Assembly: GCA_039933015.1 (NCBI GenBank)
Contig: JBDTOX010000128.1
Span: 1 to 6,264, forward strand
Direction: 5' to 3'
Length of the DNA stretch: 6,264 nucleotides
From: JBDTOX01 sp039933015
GTDB lineage: Bacteria; Pseudomonadota; Gammaproteobacteria; Burkholderiales; Methylophilaceae
Positions 1-6,096 of the stretch are shown here, one piece after another. Made by a program: the position numbers and the translations under genes. The notes under the pieces are model-generated. The model did no database searches. It saw nothing but the letters and a program-made list of their open reading frames with translations, and had not been told where the DNA came from. The number at the start of each line of letters is the position of its first letter. Positions within the stretch are counted from its first letter, which is position 1.

Positions 1-1
1 C

Positions 2-565
2 ATGTTTGCAAAAAATAAAAGTACTTTTTGGCTAGGCGCCGGCCTGCTGGCTGTCATCTTTGCCACCCGTACCCAGCACTTCGGTAGCGCCGTGTATCTG
101 CCCGATGCCACGCTGGCCGTGTTGTTCCTGGGCGGTTTACTTATCCCGCGCAGTGGCTGGCTCGGCCTGGCCATAGTCGCAGCCTTGGGCATGGATGCTT
201 ATGCGCTGGGCTGGAAAGGCATTTCCGATTACTGCATGTCGCCTGGCTACTGGGGTTTGATCCCCACCTATGCTTTGGTTTGGGGTGCCGGCCGCTGGTT
301 GGCAAAACGTGAACAGCCTTTTGCGTTAATGCCGTATGCACTTTTGGGCTGGGCAGCGGCTAGCGCGGCTTTTGTAGTCTCAAATGCCTTCTGGTACAGC
401 TTCTCAGACAAAGTCTCATACATGCCTGTGGTTGAATTCTCCCAGCGCGTTGCCCAGTATTACACCCCCTATGTGGGTTACGCCATGATGTACTTAGGCG
501 TGGCATGGGTAGCCAGCCGATTCTTTGCAAGCCGTCTTACTCAGCAAGAAACCAGCCGGGTGTGA
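2..565 (+). CDS. btuM: BtuM-type cobalamin transporter (solitary ECF S-component-like membrane protein)
   Basis: Small inner-membrane protein of 187 residues with about six hydrophobic segments (roughly residues 8-23, 33-48, 53-70, 84-99, 109-131 and 158-176), the size and topology of ECF-transporter S components. It resembles the BtuM family, whose Thiobacillus denitrificans member imports cobalamin without an ECF energising module and removes the cyano ligand through a cysteine. Residues that I recall as conserved in that protein (His28, Asp67, Cys80, Tyr85) have counterparts here at a constant offset of two: His26, Asp65, Cys78 (in DYCMSPGY) and Tyr83. The ATG is the second base of the window, so the ribosome binding site is not visible and a longer N-terminus cannot be fully excluded, though MFAKNKS followed by a membrane segment is a natural start. 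Its stop overlaps the cobO start, placing uptake in the same operon as corrinoid modification. Family recalled from memory, not searched. Confidence 0.85.
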   Translation: MFAKNKSTFWLGAGLLAVIFATRTQHFGSAVYLPDATLAVLFLGGLLIPRSGWLGLAIVAALGMDAYALGWKGISDYCMSPGYWGLIPTYALVWGAGRWLAKREQPFALMPYALLGWAAASAAFVVSNAFWYSFSDKVSYMPVVEFSQRVAQYYTPYVGYAMMYLGVAWVASRFFASRLTQQETSRV

Positions 566-1167
566 GCGATAGCGCAAAAAATGACCGCCATGTTGCGCGC
601 ATGCAGCGCAAGAAGGCGGTTGTCGATGCACAAATAGAAGCAGCCCAGGTTTCCCGCGGGCTGCTTCTAATCCATACCGGTAACGGCAAAGGCAAATCCA
701 CTGCGGCTTTCGGCCTGCTCGCACGTGCGCTTGGCCACGGCATGAAAGCCGCGGTAGTGCAGTTCATCAAAGGCCGTTCTGATACGGGCGAAGAAGCCTT
801 CTTCCGCAACAGTCCCAATCTTAGCTGGCACGTCATGGGCGAAGGCTTTACCTGGGAGACGCAGGACGCCGAACGTGATGCGGCCATAGCCCGCAAGGCG
901 TGGGAGCAGGTATGTGTGCATCTGCGGGATGCAACTATCAATGTCGTGATTCTGGATGAATTTACCTACGCGCTTAAATACCAGTGGCTCACCATCGAAG
1001 AAGTGATAGCCGCACTCAGCAAGCGCCCGCCTATGCAACATGTCGTGATCACGGGCCGCGCAGCACCAGCGGCCTTGATTGAGGTGGCCGATACCGTTAG
1101 CGAAATCAATCTGATCAAGCATGCATATACGGCAGGTGTGCAGGCCATGCCTGGCATTGAATGGTAG
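562..1167 (+). CDS. cobO: Cob(I)yrinic acid a,c-diamide adenosyltransferase (CobO/BtuR)
   Basis: Cytoplasmic ATP:corrinoid adenosyltransferase of the CobO/CobA/BtuR family, which transfers the 5'-deoxyadenosyl group of ATP to the reduced cobalt of corrinoids in both synthesis and salvage. With the GTG at 562 as start it has 201 residues, normal for the family. The phosphate-binding loop GNGKGKST is at residues 40-47, MGEGFTW at 92-98, and the acidic strand VILDE at 129-133. GTG 562 is preferred because it leaves the family's N-terminal pattern (D-RH-ARM-RKK) just inside the protein, and because it forms a GTGA overlap with the btuM stop, indicating translational coupling. An in-frame ATG at 505 lies within btuM and would add 19 residues foreign to the family; the ATG at 601 would remove the conserved N-terminal helix. 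No strong Shine-Dalgarno precedes 562. Confidence 0.95.
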   Translation: MSDSAKNDRHVARMQRKKAVVDAQIEAAQVSRGLLLIHTGNGKGKSTAAFGLLARALGHGMKAAVVQFIKGRSDTGEEAFFRNSPNLSWHVMGEGFTWETQDAERDAAIARKAWEQVCVHLRDATINVVILDEFTYALKYQWLTIEEVIAALSKRPPMQHVVITGRAAPAALIEVADTVSEINLIKHAYTAGVQAMPGIEW

Positions 1168-1206
1168 TTGCGTATTCCATTGAATGAAAATCGGAATAAC
1201 AGTGGT

Positions 1207-2478
1207 ATGGAAAACATCAGCTGTCCCGCCCTACTCGTTTCTGCCCCCGCTTCCGGCCAGGGCAAGACCCTAACCACGGCAGCCCTGGCCAGAGCCTGGC
1301 GCAATCGCGGCCTCAAGGTATGCGCTTTCAAATCCGGCCCGGATTTTCTCGACCCTATGGTGCTGGAAAAAGCGACTGGCCAGCCGGTTTACAATCTGGA
1401 CTTAGGCATGTGCGGCGAGCAGGACGGCCTGGCAAGGCTATACAGCGCAGCGCAAGAGGCGGATGTCATTATCGTCGAAGGCGTCATGGGCTTATACGAT
1501 GGCACCCCCTCCAGCGCCGACATTGCCGCACGCTACGGCTTAAGTGTGCTCGCTATCATTGATGCCAGTGCGATGGCGCAAACTTTTGGTGCAATAGCTT
1601 CGGGTTTGTTTGCGTATCGGCCTGAGTTAAAAGTAGCCGGAGTAATGGCTAATCGCGTAGGTAGCCCCGGTCACGCCCAAATGCTGCGCGCATGTCTGCC
1701 GCATAATTTACCCTGGCTGGGCGCACTGCCCGCAGACGAAGCCTACACGCTGCCGGAACGCCATTTAGGCTTGTTCCGCGCAGCGGAAATTGCTGACCTG
1801 GATGACCGTATTGAAGCAGCAGCGCATGCACTGGCAGATTCCAGCGACTTGCCTTTGCCGCCGGCTGTTACTTTTAACCAGCCATCTTCCCCCAGCGTAG
1901 CGCCGCTATTGGCTGGCAAAACTATTGCCATAGCCCGCGATGAAGCATTTTGCTTCATTTACCCAGCCAACCTGGACTGCTTGCAAGCGCTCGGCGCCAG
2001 GCTAATATTTTTCTCCCCATTGCATGATGATGCATTGCCAGAAGCCGATGCCTATTGGTTACCAGGTGGATATCCCGAGTTGCACAGTCAACTAATTGCT
2101 GAAAACACGGGCATGCGCGACGCGCTGCAAGCTGCATTCGCCAAGCGACGCCCCATGCTCGCCGAATGCGGCGGCATGATGGCCTTGAGCGAAAATATTG
2201 ATGGCCAACCGGGCTTTGCGCTATTACCGGGCACCAGCCACATGCAAAGCCACTTGCAAGGCTTGGGCACGCAGCATATCGAGTTAGCACAAGGCCGGCT
2301 CAGTGCGCACACATTTCATTATGGGCGTTTTGACACCGCGTTAAGCCCGGCCGGCATGGCCGAAGCATGTTTTGGCAACCCGGAAGCGCTTTATCGGCAT
2401 GGCTCACTCCATGCCAGTTTTCTGCATTTTTATTTTCCGTCCAACCCGGTGGCTGCGGCCAGCCTGTTTTTGCCATGA
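1207..2478 (+). CDS. cobB: Cobyrinic acid (or hydrogenobyrinic acid) a,c-diamide synthase, glutamine-dependent
   Basis: ATP- and glutamine-dependent amidase that converts the a and c carboxylates of the corrin ring to amides (CbiA in the anaerobic route, CobB in the aerobic one; the window does not show which). With ATG 1207 it has 423 residues. The N-terminal synthetase domain has the P-loop SAPASGQGKT (12-21), SGPDFLDP (43-50), NLD (63-65) and VEGVMGLYDG (90-99). The C-terminal class I glutamine amidotransferase domain has PGGYPELH (286-293), AECGG with the expected nucleophile Cys321, FHYG around His371, and ASFLHFYF with His407 near the end. The reading frame is open back to a TTG at 1168, directly after the cobO stop, but homologues begin only a few residues before the P-loop strand, so ATG 1207 is the better start. 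This leaves a 39-base gap after cobO. The stop overlaps bluB by ATGA. Confidence 0.94.
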   Translation: MENISCPALLVSAPASGQGKTLTTAALARAWRNRGLKVCAFKSGPDFLDPMVLEKATGQPVYNLDLGMCGEQDGLARLYSAAQEADVIIVEGVMGLYDGTPSSADIAARYGLSVLAIIDASAMAQTFGAIASGLFAYRPELKVAGVMANRVGSPGHAQMLRACLPHNLPWLGALPADEAYTLPERHLGLFRAAEIADLDDRIEAAAHALADSSDLPLPPAVTFNQPSSPSVAPLLAGKTIAIARDEAFCFIYPANLDCLQALGARLIFFSPLHDDALPEADAYWLPGGYPELHSQLIAENTGMRDALQAAFAKRRPMLAECGGMMALSENIDGQPGFALLPGTSHMQSHLQGLGTQHIELAQGRLSAHTFHYGRFDTALSPAGMAEACFGNPEALYRHGSLHASFLHFYFPSNPVAAASLFLP

Positions 2479-3158
2479 GCGCGATGCCTAACAGACGCTT
2501 CACCGAAGCAGAAATCGCTGCGGTATATAAGGCTATTGCTGAACGGCGCGATATGCGCCATTTCAAGCCCGACCCCATAAACCCTGTCCTTCTGGCAAGA
2601 GTGCTTGAAGCCGCGCACCAAGCCCCTAGCGTAGGCCTGATGCAACCTTGGCGCTTTATCCGCATCACCGACGCTGCTGTGCGCAAAGCCATTTACGATC
2701 TGGTGCAACATGAACGTGCAATTACCGCTGCAGCGCTGGGTGAGCGCGAGGCGGAATTCATGCGGCTCAAGGTCGAAGGCATCATGCAGTGTGGCGAGCT
2801 GCTGGTAGTCACCTTGTGCGACCATCGTGACCGGCACGTATTCGGGCGCAGGACCTTGCCGGAAATGGACCTGGCCTCGGTCGCCTGCGCCATCCAGAAT
2901 CTCTGGCTGGCTGCACGTGCTGAAGGTTTGGGTATGGGCTGGGTATCCATGTTCGACCCGGCCGCCCTAGGTGCAGCACTCCATATGCCCACAGGCGCCA
3001 AACCGGTTGCCATATTATGTCTGGGCCACGTCGAAGCCTTTTACCCGGCGCCCATGCTGGTGGAAGACGGCTGGGCAACGCCAAGGCCACTAAGCGAACT
3101 GATGATGGAAAACCACTGGAAAGATTCAAGCCAAGATTCAAGCGAGGAGCCAGTTTGA
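2475..3158 (+). CDS. bluB: 5,6-dimethylbenzimidazole synthase (BluB)
   Basis: Flavin-destructase of the nitroreductase fold that uses O2 to break up reduced FMN and release 5,6-dimethylbenzimidazole, the lower ligand of B12. Its presence implies oxygen-dependent synthesis of that base. From ATG 2475 the protein has 227 residues, typical of the family. Seen in sequence: RRDMRHF at 24-30, with Asp26 probably matching the catalytically important Asp of Sinorhizobium BluB; APSVGLMQPWRF at 50-61; and GMGWVSMFDP at 153-162, with Ser158 probably matching the second residue studied there. A GHVEAF...GW pattern near the end is also typical. The start forms ATGA with the cobB stop; in-frame codons upstream (from 2367) lie within cobB and are not family-like. 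The C-terminal tail carries a 12-base tandem duplication (DSSQDSS, residues 217-223), described separately. The stop overlaps the next gene's TTG start. Confidence 0.95.
   Translation: MSAMPNRRFTEAEIAAVYKAIAERRDMRHFKPDPINPVLLARVLEAAHQAPSVGLMQPWRFIRITDAAVRKAIYDLVQHERAITAAALGEREAEFMRLKVEGIMQCGELLVVTLCDHRDRHVFGRRTLPEMDLASVACAIQNLWLAARAEGLGMGWVSMFDPAALGAALHMPTGAKPVAILCLGHVEAFYPAPMLVEDGWATPRPLSELMMENHWKDSSQDSSEEPV
3121..3144 (+). repeat. 12-bp tandem duplication in the bluB C-terminal tail
   Basis: Two adjacent 12-base units, AAGATTCAAGCC at 3121-3132 and AAGATTCAAGCG at 3133-3144, match at 11 of 12 positions. The length is a multiple of three, so bluB stays in frame and gains a repeated Asp-Ser-Ser motif in its last residues. 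The final base of the second unit is the first base of the GAGGAG ribosome binding site of the next gene, so the duplication pushes the bluB core four codons further from that signal. Probably a slippage event in a tolerant tail. Confidence 0.85.
3144..3149 (+). promoter_or_regulatory. Strong Shine-Dalgarno (GAGGAG) that fixes the TTG start of the BtuF-like gene
   Basis: GAGGAG lies five bases before the TTG at 3155, ideal spacing for a ribosome binding site. It is the clearest such signal in the window and sits inside the last codons of bluB (Glu224-Glu225). It supports TTG 3155 over the in-frame ATG at 3017, which would start deep inside bluB. Confidence 0.85.
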
Positions 3159-3970
3159 GCACGCCAGAACGCATCGTCTGCCTCACTGCGGAAACGACCG
3201 AAGTACTGTATTTACTGGGCGAACAAGACCGCATCGCTGGCATTTCCGGCTACACCACACGGCCCGCCATCGCGCGCCGCGAAAAACCCAAGGTGGCAGC
3301 GTTTACCAGTGCAAAAATCGACAAGATTCTGCAACTGCAGCCAGACCTGGTACTTACCTGTACCGATTTACAGGCTGATATTGCTGCTGCATTGATACGC
3401 TCAGGCATGGAGGTGCACGCGTTTAACCAGCGCTCGGTGTCAGAAATCCTGCGTATGGTGACGACACTCGGCGCGCTGGTTGGCGCCACAGCAAAAGCCG
3501 CCAGCCTGGTTGCCGAGCTGCAAGGCATTATCAATGGCGTGAACGAGACCGCCCAGTACCTGACCGCAAAACCCAGGGTATATTTTGAGGAGTGGGATGA
3601 ACCCATGATCAGCGGCATTCGCTGGGTGGCCGAGCTCATTGATATAGCAGGCGGCGTGGACTGCTTTGCCGAACTGTCACAGCACAATGCCGCCAAAGAC
3701 CGCGTGATTGCCGACCCCCAGCAAGTGGTTGAGCGCCAGCCGGATATCATCATCGGCTCCTGGTGCGGCAAGAAATTCCGGCCCGAGCAAGTCATCGCTC
3801 GCCCTGGCTGGGATGCGATTCCTGCCGTGCAAAACGGCTTTGTGCATGAAATCAAGTCGGCCGATATTCTGCAACCCGGCCCATCCGTCATCACTTACGG
3901 CCTGAAGCAGCTGCAAACCATTATCCAGCAATGGGGCGCTAGCCAGGCATACAAAAAACACTGGGGTTAA
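3155..3970 (+). CDS. BtuF-like cobalamin/corrinoid-binding protein without a signal peptide
   Basis: Helical-backbone substrate-binding protein of the BtuF/FepB type (cluster A binding proteins of B12 and iron-chelate ABC transporters), 271 residues from TTG 3155. The first lobe has the usual pattern ETTEVLYLLGEQDRIAGIS near residues 13-31, a KIDKILQLQPDLVL strand-helix at 54-67 and a helical linker near 97-137. The second lobe has YFEEWDEPMISG at 143-154, WVAELIDIAGG at 157-167 and PDIIIGSWCG at 196-205. Oddly, the protein begins directly with the first core strand (STPERIVCL), leaving no room for a Sec signal or lipobox. The upstream frame back to 3017 is charged, not signal-like. The start is backed by a strong Shine-Dalgarno and a TTGA overlap with bluB. 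No BtuC or BtuD gene is present. It could be a cytoplasmic corrinoid carrier, or a binding protein exported in another way. Family confident, location and role inferred; I give no symbol because it may not be a true transport BtuF. Confidence 0.85.
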   Translation: MSTPERIVCLTAETTEVLYLLGEQDRIAGISGYTTRPAIARREKPKVAAFTSAKIDKILQLQPDLVLTCTDLQADIAAALIRSGMEVHAFNQRSVSEILRMVTTLGALVGATAKAASLVAELQGIINGVNETAQYLTAKPRVYFEEWDEPMISGIRWVAELIDIAGGVDCFAELSQHNAAKDRVIADPQQVVERQPDIIIGSWCGKKFRPEQVIARPGWDAIPAVQNGFVHEIKSADILQPGPSVITYGLKQLQTIIQQWGASQAYKKHWG

Positions 3971-3974
3971 CACT

Positions 3975-4499
3975 ATGGGATTGAATCTGATTTTAGGTGG
4001 CGCCCGCTCGGGCAAAAGCGCTTATGCCGAAAAAATCGCTGGCGAGAGCGGCCTGGCCGTTACCTACATTGCCACTGCGCAAGTGTACGATAGCGAATTT
4101 GGCGCACGTGTGGAGCATCACAAAATACGCCGGCCTGACCATTGGCAGACTGTGGAAGTACCGCATCACCTGGCTGCGACCCTGCGCCGTGAAGCTGCAG
4201 CGGACCGCTGCCTGCTCGTGGATTGCCTGACCTTGTGGCTGGCGCAATGCATCTGCCCGGAATGCGTCCCGCCACAAGGTATAGATTGGCCAGCCGAACG
4301 CGCTGATTTATTGGACACGCTCACGCGCCTGCCCGGCAAAATCCTGCTGGTCAGCAACGAAGTGGGGATGGGAATAGTGCCGTTAGGCGAGATCAACCGG
4401 CAGTTTCAGGATGAAGCCGGACGCCTCAATCAGGCGGTCGCAGCCTTGTGTGATGAGGTGGTGTTTATTGCTGCGGGGTTACCACTCAGGCTCAAATAA
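3975..4499 (+). CDS. cobU: Bifunctional adenosylcobinamide kinase / adenosylcobinamide-phosphate guanylyltransferase
   Basis: CobU (CobP in the Pseudomonas nomenclature) phosphorylates adenosylcobinamide and then transfers GMP from GTP to give adenosylcobinamide-GDP, the substrate of CobS; it also activates salvaged cobinamide. The protein has 174 residues, normal length. Seen: P-loop GGARSGKS (8-15), YIATAQ (31-36), and a His-His pair at 48-49 in the RVEHHK context, which covers the histidine guanylylated in Salmonella CobU (His46). Further on are SNEVGMGIVP in the second half and a GRLNQ motif before the C-terminal strand. It starts four bases after the BtuF-like gene with only a weak GGGG upstream, so it probably depends on coupling. 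Its C-terminus ends as the family usually does, which shows that the 70-base overlap with the opposing cobQ is due to cobQ running long rather than to cobU. Confidence 0.95.
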   Translation: MGLNLILGGARSGKSAYAEKIAGESGLAVTYIATAQVYDSEFGARVEHHKIRRPDHWQTVEVPHHLAATLRREAAADRCLLVDCLTLWLAQCICPECVPPQGIDWPAERADLLDTLTRLPGKILLVSNEVGMGIVPLGEINRQFQDEAGRLNQAVAALCDEVVFIAAGLPLRLK

Positions 4500-5935
4500 G
4501 GTTGGAGTTTCTGCCAGTCCAGATGCTGCTCGACTGCGTCAGCCAGGCGCTCCAGTCCGGCTTCGCGCAACTGGGTGTAATCAAACTGCGCGCTGGCTGA
4601 CTCCATGCCCGCCCATGCCAGCCACGCCGCAGTAGATTCGGCATGATCAAACAGGCCATGCACATAGGTGCCTGCAATTTGATTGTCAGCGGATATCGCG
4701 CCCTCGGGCTTACCCTCTACATATAACAGCGGATTATTCAAAGCGGCACCAGCGCTTATGCCCATGTGGATTTCATAGCCTGTTACTTGCGCTGCAGCGA
4801 AAGCCAGTTGTCCGCGCACCTGCACGAGATGCTTTGTTTGTTGCAGCGTAGTTTCCATCTCCAGCCAGCCCAAGCCTGCGCTTGAGCCTGCAGCGCCTTC
4901 CAGTGCATGCGGGTCGTGAATCATGGTCCCCAGCATTTGAAACCCGCCGCAAATACCCAACAGCTTACCGCCATAGCGCAGATGCTTGGCAAGCGCTTGC
5001 TGCCAGCCGTGTGCTCTCAGCCGCTCAAGATCGCCACGCACATTCTTGCTGCCGGGCAGGATGATCAAATCGGCTGGCGGAATGGCGTCACCGATGCCAA
5101 CGAAGCGAAAATCGACCTCCGGGTGTAATCGCAGCGCATCGAAATCCGTGTGATTGCTGATGTGAGGCAGCACCGGCGCAATAACTCTTAGTGCATTTTT
5201 ACTAGCAGCTACAGCGTCTTTCGGCACTGCATCTTCCGCTTCAATGTGCAGGTCATGCAGATAGGGCAGCACGCCAATGACAGGCTTGCCCGTCTCGCGC
5301 TCCAGCCATTCCAGACCGGATTCCAGCAGCTGCATGTCGCCGCGAAAACGATTGATGACAAAACCGATGATACGGTTGCGCTCACTGGCCGAGAGCAAGG
5401 CCAAAGTACCCACGATATGCGCAAATACGCCGCCGCGGTCGATGTCAGCCACCAGCAGCACCGGACAATCCACGGCCTCGGCAAAGCCCATGTTGGCAAT
5501 GTCGCCCTCGCGCAGGTTGATCTCCGCCGGGCTCCCAGCACCTTCAACCACCACGTATGCATATTGCTCACCGAGCCGCTGCCAGGATGCCAACACCGCG
5601 CGCATGGCTGTGCTTTTGTATGCGTGGTAACCCGTGGCCTCCATATTGCCTGCTACTTTGCCATGGATAATGACCTGACAACCGGTATCAGAATCAGGCT
5701 TGAGCAACACCGGGTTCATGTCGGTATGCGGCTGCAAACCGCAAGCCTGAGCTTGTACCGCTTGCGCACGGCCAATCTCGCCACCATCCACGGTCACCGC
5801 CGAATTCAAGGCCATGTTCTGCGGCTTGAACGGCGCCACGCGCAACCCTCTACGGTACAGTACCCGGCACAGGCCCGCCACCAGCGTACTTTTACCGGCG
5901 TCCGAGGTCGTGCCCTGGATCATCAATGCTGTCAT
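4430..5935 (-). CDS. cobQ: Cobyric acid synthase, glutamine-dependent (CobQ/CbiP)
   Basis: Amidates the b, d, e and g carboxylates of adenosylcobyrinic acid a,c-diamide using glutamine and ATP, giving adenosylcobyric acid. It has 501 residues. The N-terminal synthetase domain has P-loop GTTSDAGKST (8-17), PFKPQNMALNS (35-45), VEGAGSPAEINL (130-141) and DIDRGGVFA (164-172). The class I amidotransferase domain has LPGSKN (293-298), GICGGFQMLG (327-336) with nucleophile Cys329, YEIHMG near His390, and GTYVHGLFD (422-430) with His426 as the likely catalytic histidine. The ATG at 5935 fits the family start exactly before the P-loop strand. About 23 residues at the C-terminus (479-501) go beyond the usual end of the family and are read from the antisense of cobU; they are Ser/Ala/Thr rich and unlike the core. 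It is co-directional with the phosphatase gene at the window end, 150 bases upstream, and divergent from the cobD remnant. Confidence 0.95.
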   Translation of the reverse strand: MTALMIQGTTSDAGKSTLVAGLCRVLYRRGLRVAPFKPQNMALNSAVTVDGGEIGRAQAVQAQACGLQPHTDMNPVLLKPDSDTGCQVIIHGKVAGNMEATGYHAYKSTAMRAVLASWQRLGEQYAYVVVEGAGSPAEINLREGDIANMGFAEAVDCPVLLVADIDRGGVFAHIVGTLALLSASERNRIIGFVINRFRGDMQLLESGLEWLERETGKPVIGVLPYLHDLHIEAEDAVPKDAVAASKNALRVIAPVLPHISNHTDFDALRLHPEVDFRFVGIGDAIPPADLIILPGSKNVRGDLERLRAHGWQQALAKHLRYGGKLLGICGGFQMLGTMIHDPHALEGAAGSSAGLGWLEMETTLQQTKHLVQVRGQLAFAAAQVTGYEIHMGISAGAALNNPLLYVEGKPEGAISADNQIAGTYVHGLFDHAESTAAWLAWAGMESASAQFDYTQLREAGLERLADAVEQHLDWQKLQPYLSLSGNPAAINTTSSHKAATA

Positions 5936-6096
5936 TTGCCCATTATCCCATATTGCCCCTGTTGGCCGCGGCTGCCGTAGCGCTGAATGATCTGCCGGGT
6001 GAAGCGCACTGCTACCACCCCCTGGTCGGATTCGGATTGCCGCCAGTAGATGGGTGGGTATGGCTGGAGACCGCGCTAAAAACCTTTAGCGGTTAA
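5926..6096 (+). pseudogene. cobD: Decayed 5' remnant of cobD/cbiB (adenosylcobinamide-phosphate synthase)
   Basis: A 56-codon frame from ATG 5926 (a TTG at 5953 is another possible start) begins with a hydrophobic stretch (LPLLAAAAVAL, residues 10-20), then LNDLPGEAH and HPLVGFG at 31-37. This order, a hydrophobic start, a GE motif and then HPLVGFG, is the N-terminus of CobD/CbiB, the membrane enzyme that attaches the aminopropanol arm to cobyric acid; the full protein has about 300 residues. In the family GFG is normally followed by Arg-Leu/Ile-Ala. Here the frame gives Leu-Pro-Pro instead, while the reading frame beginning at 6033 gives Arg-Ile-Ala-Ala, so an indel near 6033 is likely. Further on, WLETALK (residues 46-52) again looks family-like in the first frame. 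The frame stops at 6094-6096, inside the opposing phosphatase gene, and the remainder of CobD is missing. Its start overlaps the divergent cobQ by ten bases. Family assignment from motif memory; a chance resemblance is possible but unlikely. Confidence 0.6.
6074..6091. repeat. Perfect 7-bp inverted repeat (hairpin) over the cobC stop codon
   Basis: CGCTAAA at 6074-6080 pairs with TTTAGCG at 6085-6091 around a 4-base loop (AACC on the plus strand). The minus-strand stop TAA of the phosphatase gene (6088-6086) is in one arm. There is no run of T after the hairpin on either strand, so it is not a standard intrinsic terminator. It could still pause transcription or protect the 3' end of the cobC message. 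Confidence 0.5.

Noticed and set aside
1168..1206. TTG at 1168 as the start of cobB
   Set aside because: It would add 13 polar residues (rich in Asn and Arg) not expected in the family, and it has no ribosome binding site; ATG 1207 gives the normal N-terminus.
3017..3154. 46-codon upstream extension of the BtuF-like gene from ATG 3017, as a possible leader peptide
   Set aside because: It lies wholly inside bluB, is rich in Arg and Lys throughout without a hydrophobic core, and the strong Shine-Dalgarno sits before TTG 3155 instead.
5942..5947. GATAAT on the minus strand as a -10 promoter element for cobQ
   Set aside because: No matching -35 element lies 16-18 bases upstream, and transcription would begin at or near the start codon, giving a leaderless message; support is too weak.
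5246..5980. Long plus-strand open frame of 244 codons opposite cobQ
   Set aside because: It lies almost wholly antisense to the well-supported cobQ, has no recognisable domain, and its composition (many His, Arg, Gln, Cys) is that of a mirror frame of a GC-rich gene.
5932..6069. Minus-strand open frame of about 45 codons ending in an ATGA overlap with the cobQ start
   Set aside because: It has no ATG near its beginning, follows a stop closely after cobC, and no family is recognisable. The plus-strand frame over the same bases shows a CobD signature, so this is more likely a mirror frame.
6062..6076. Plus-strand string containing GGAGACC resembling the B12-box of cobalamin riboswitches
   Set aside because: Only the short GGAGACC core matches. 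The remainder of the aptamer (such as the GCCACTG segment) is absent, and on that strand no gene follows; it lies in the cobD remnant and before an opposing gene.
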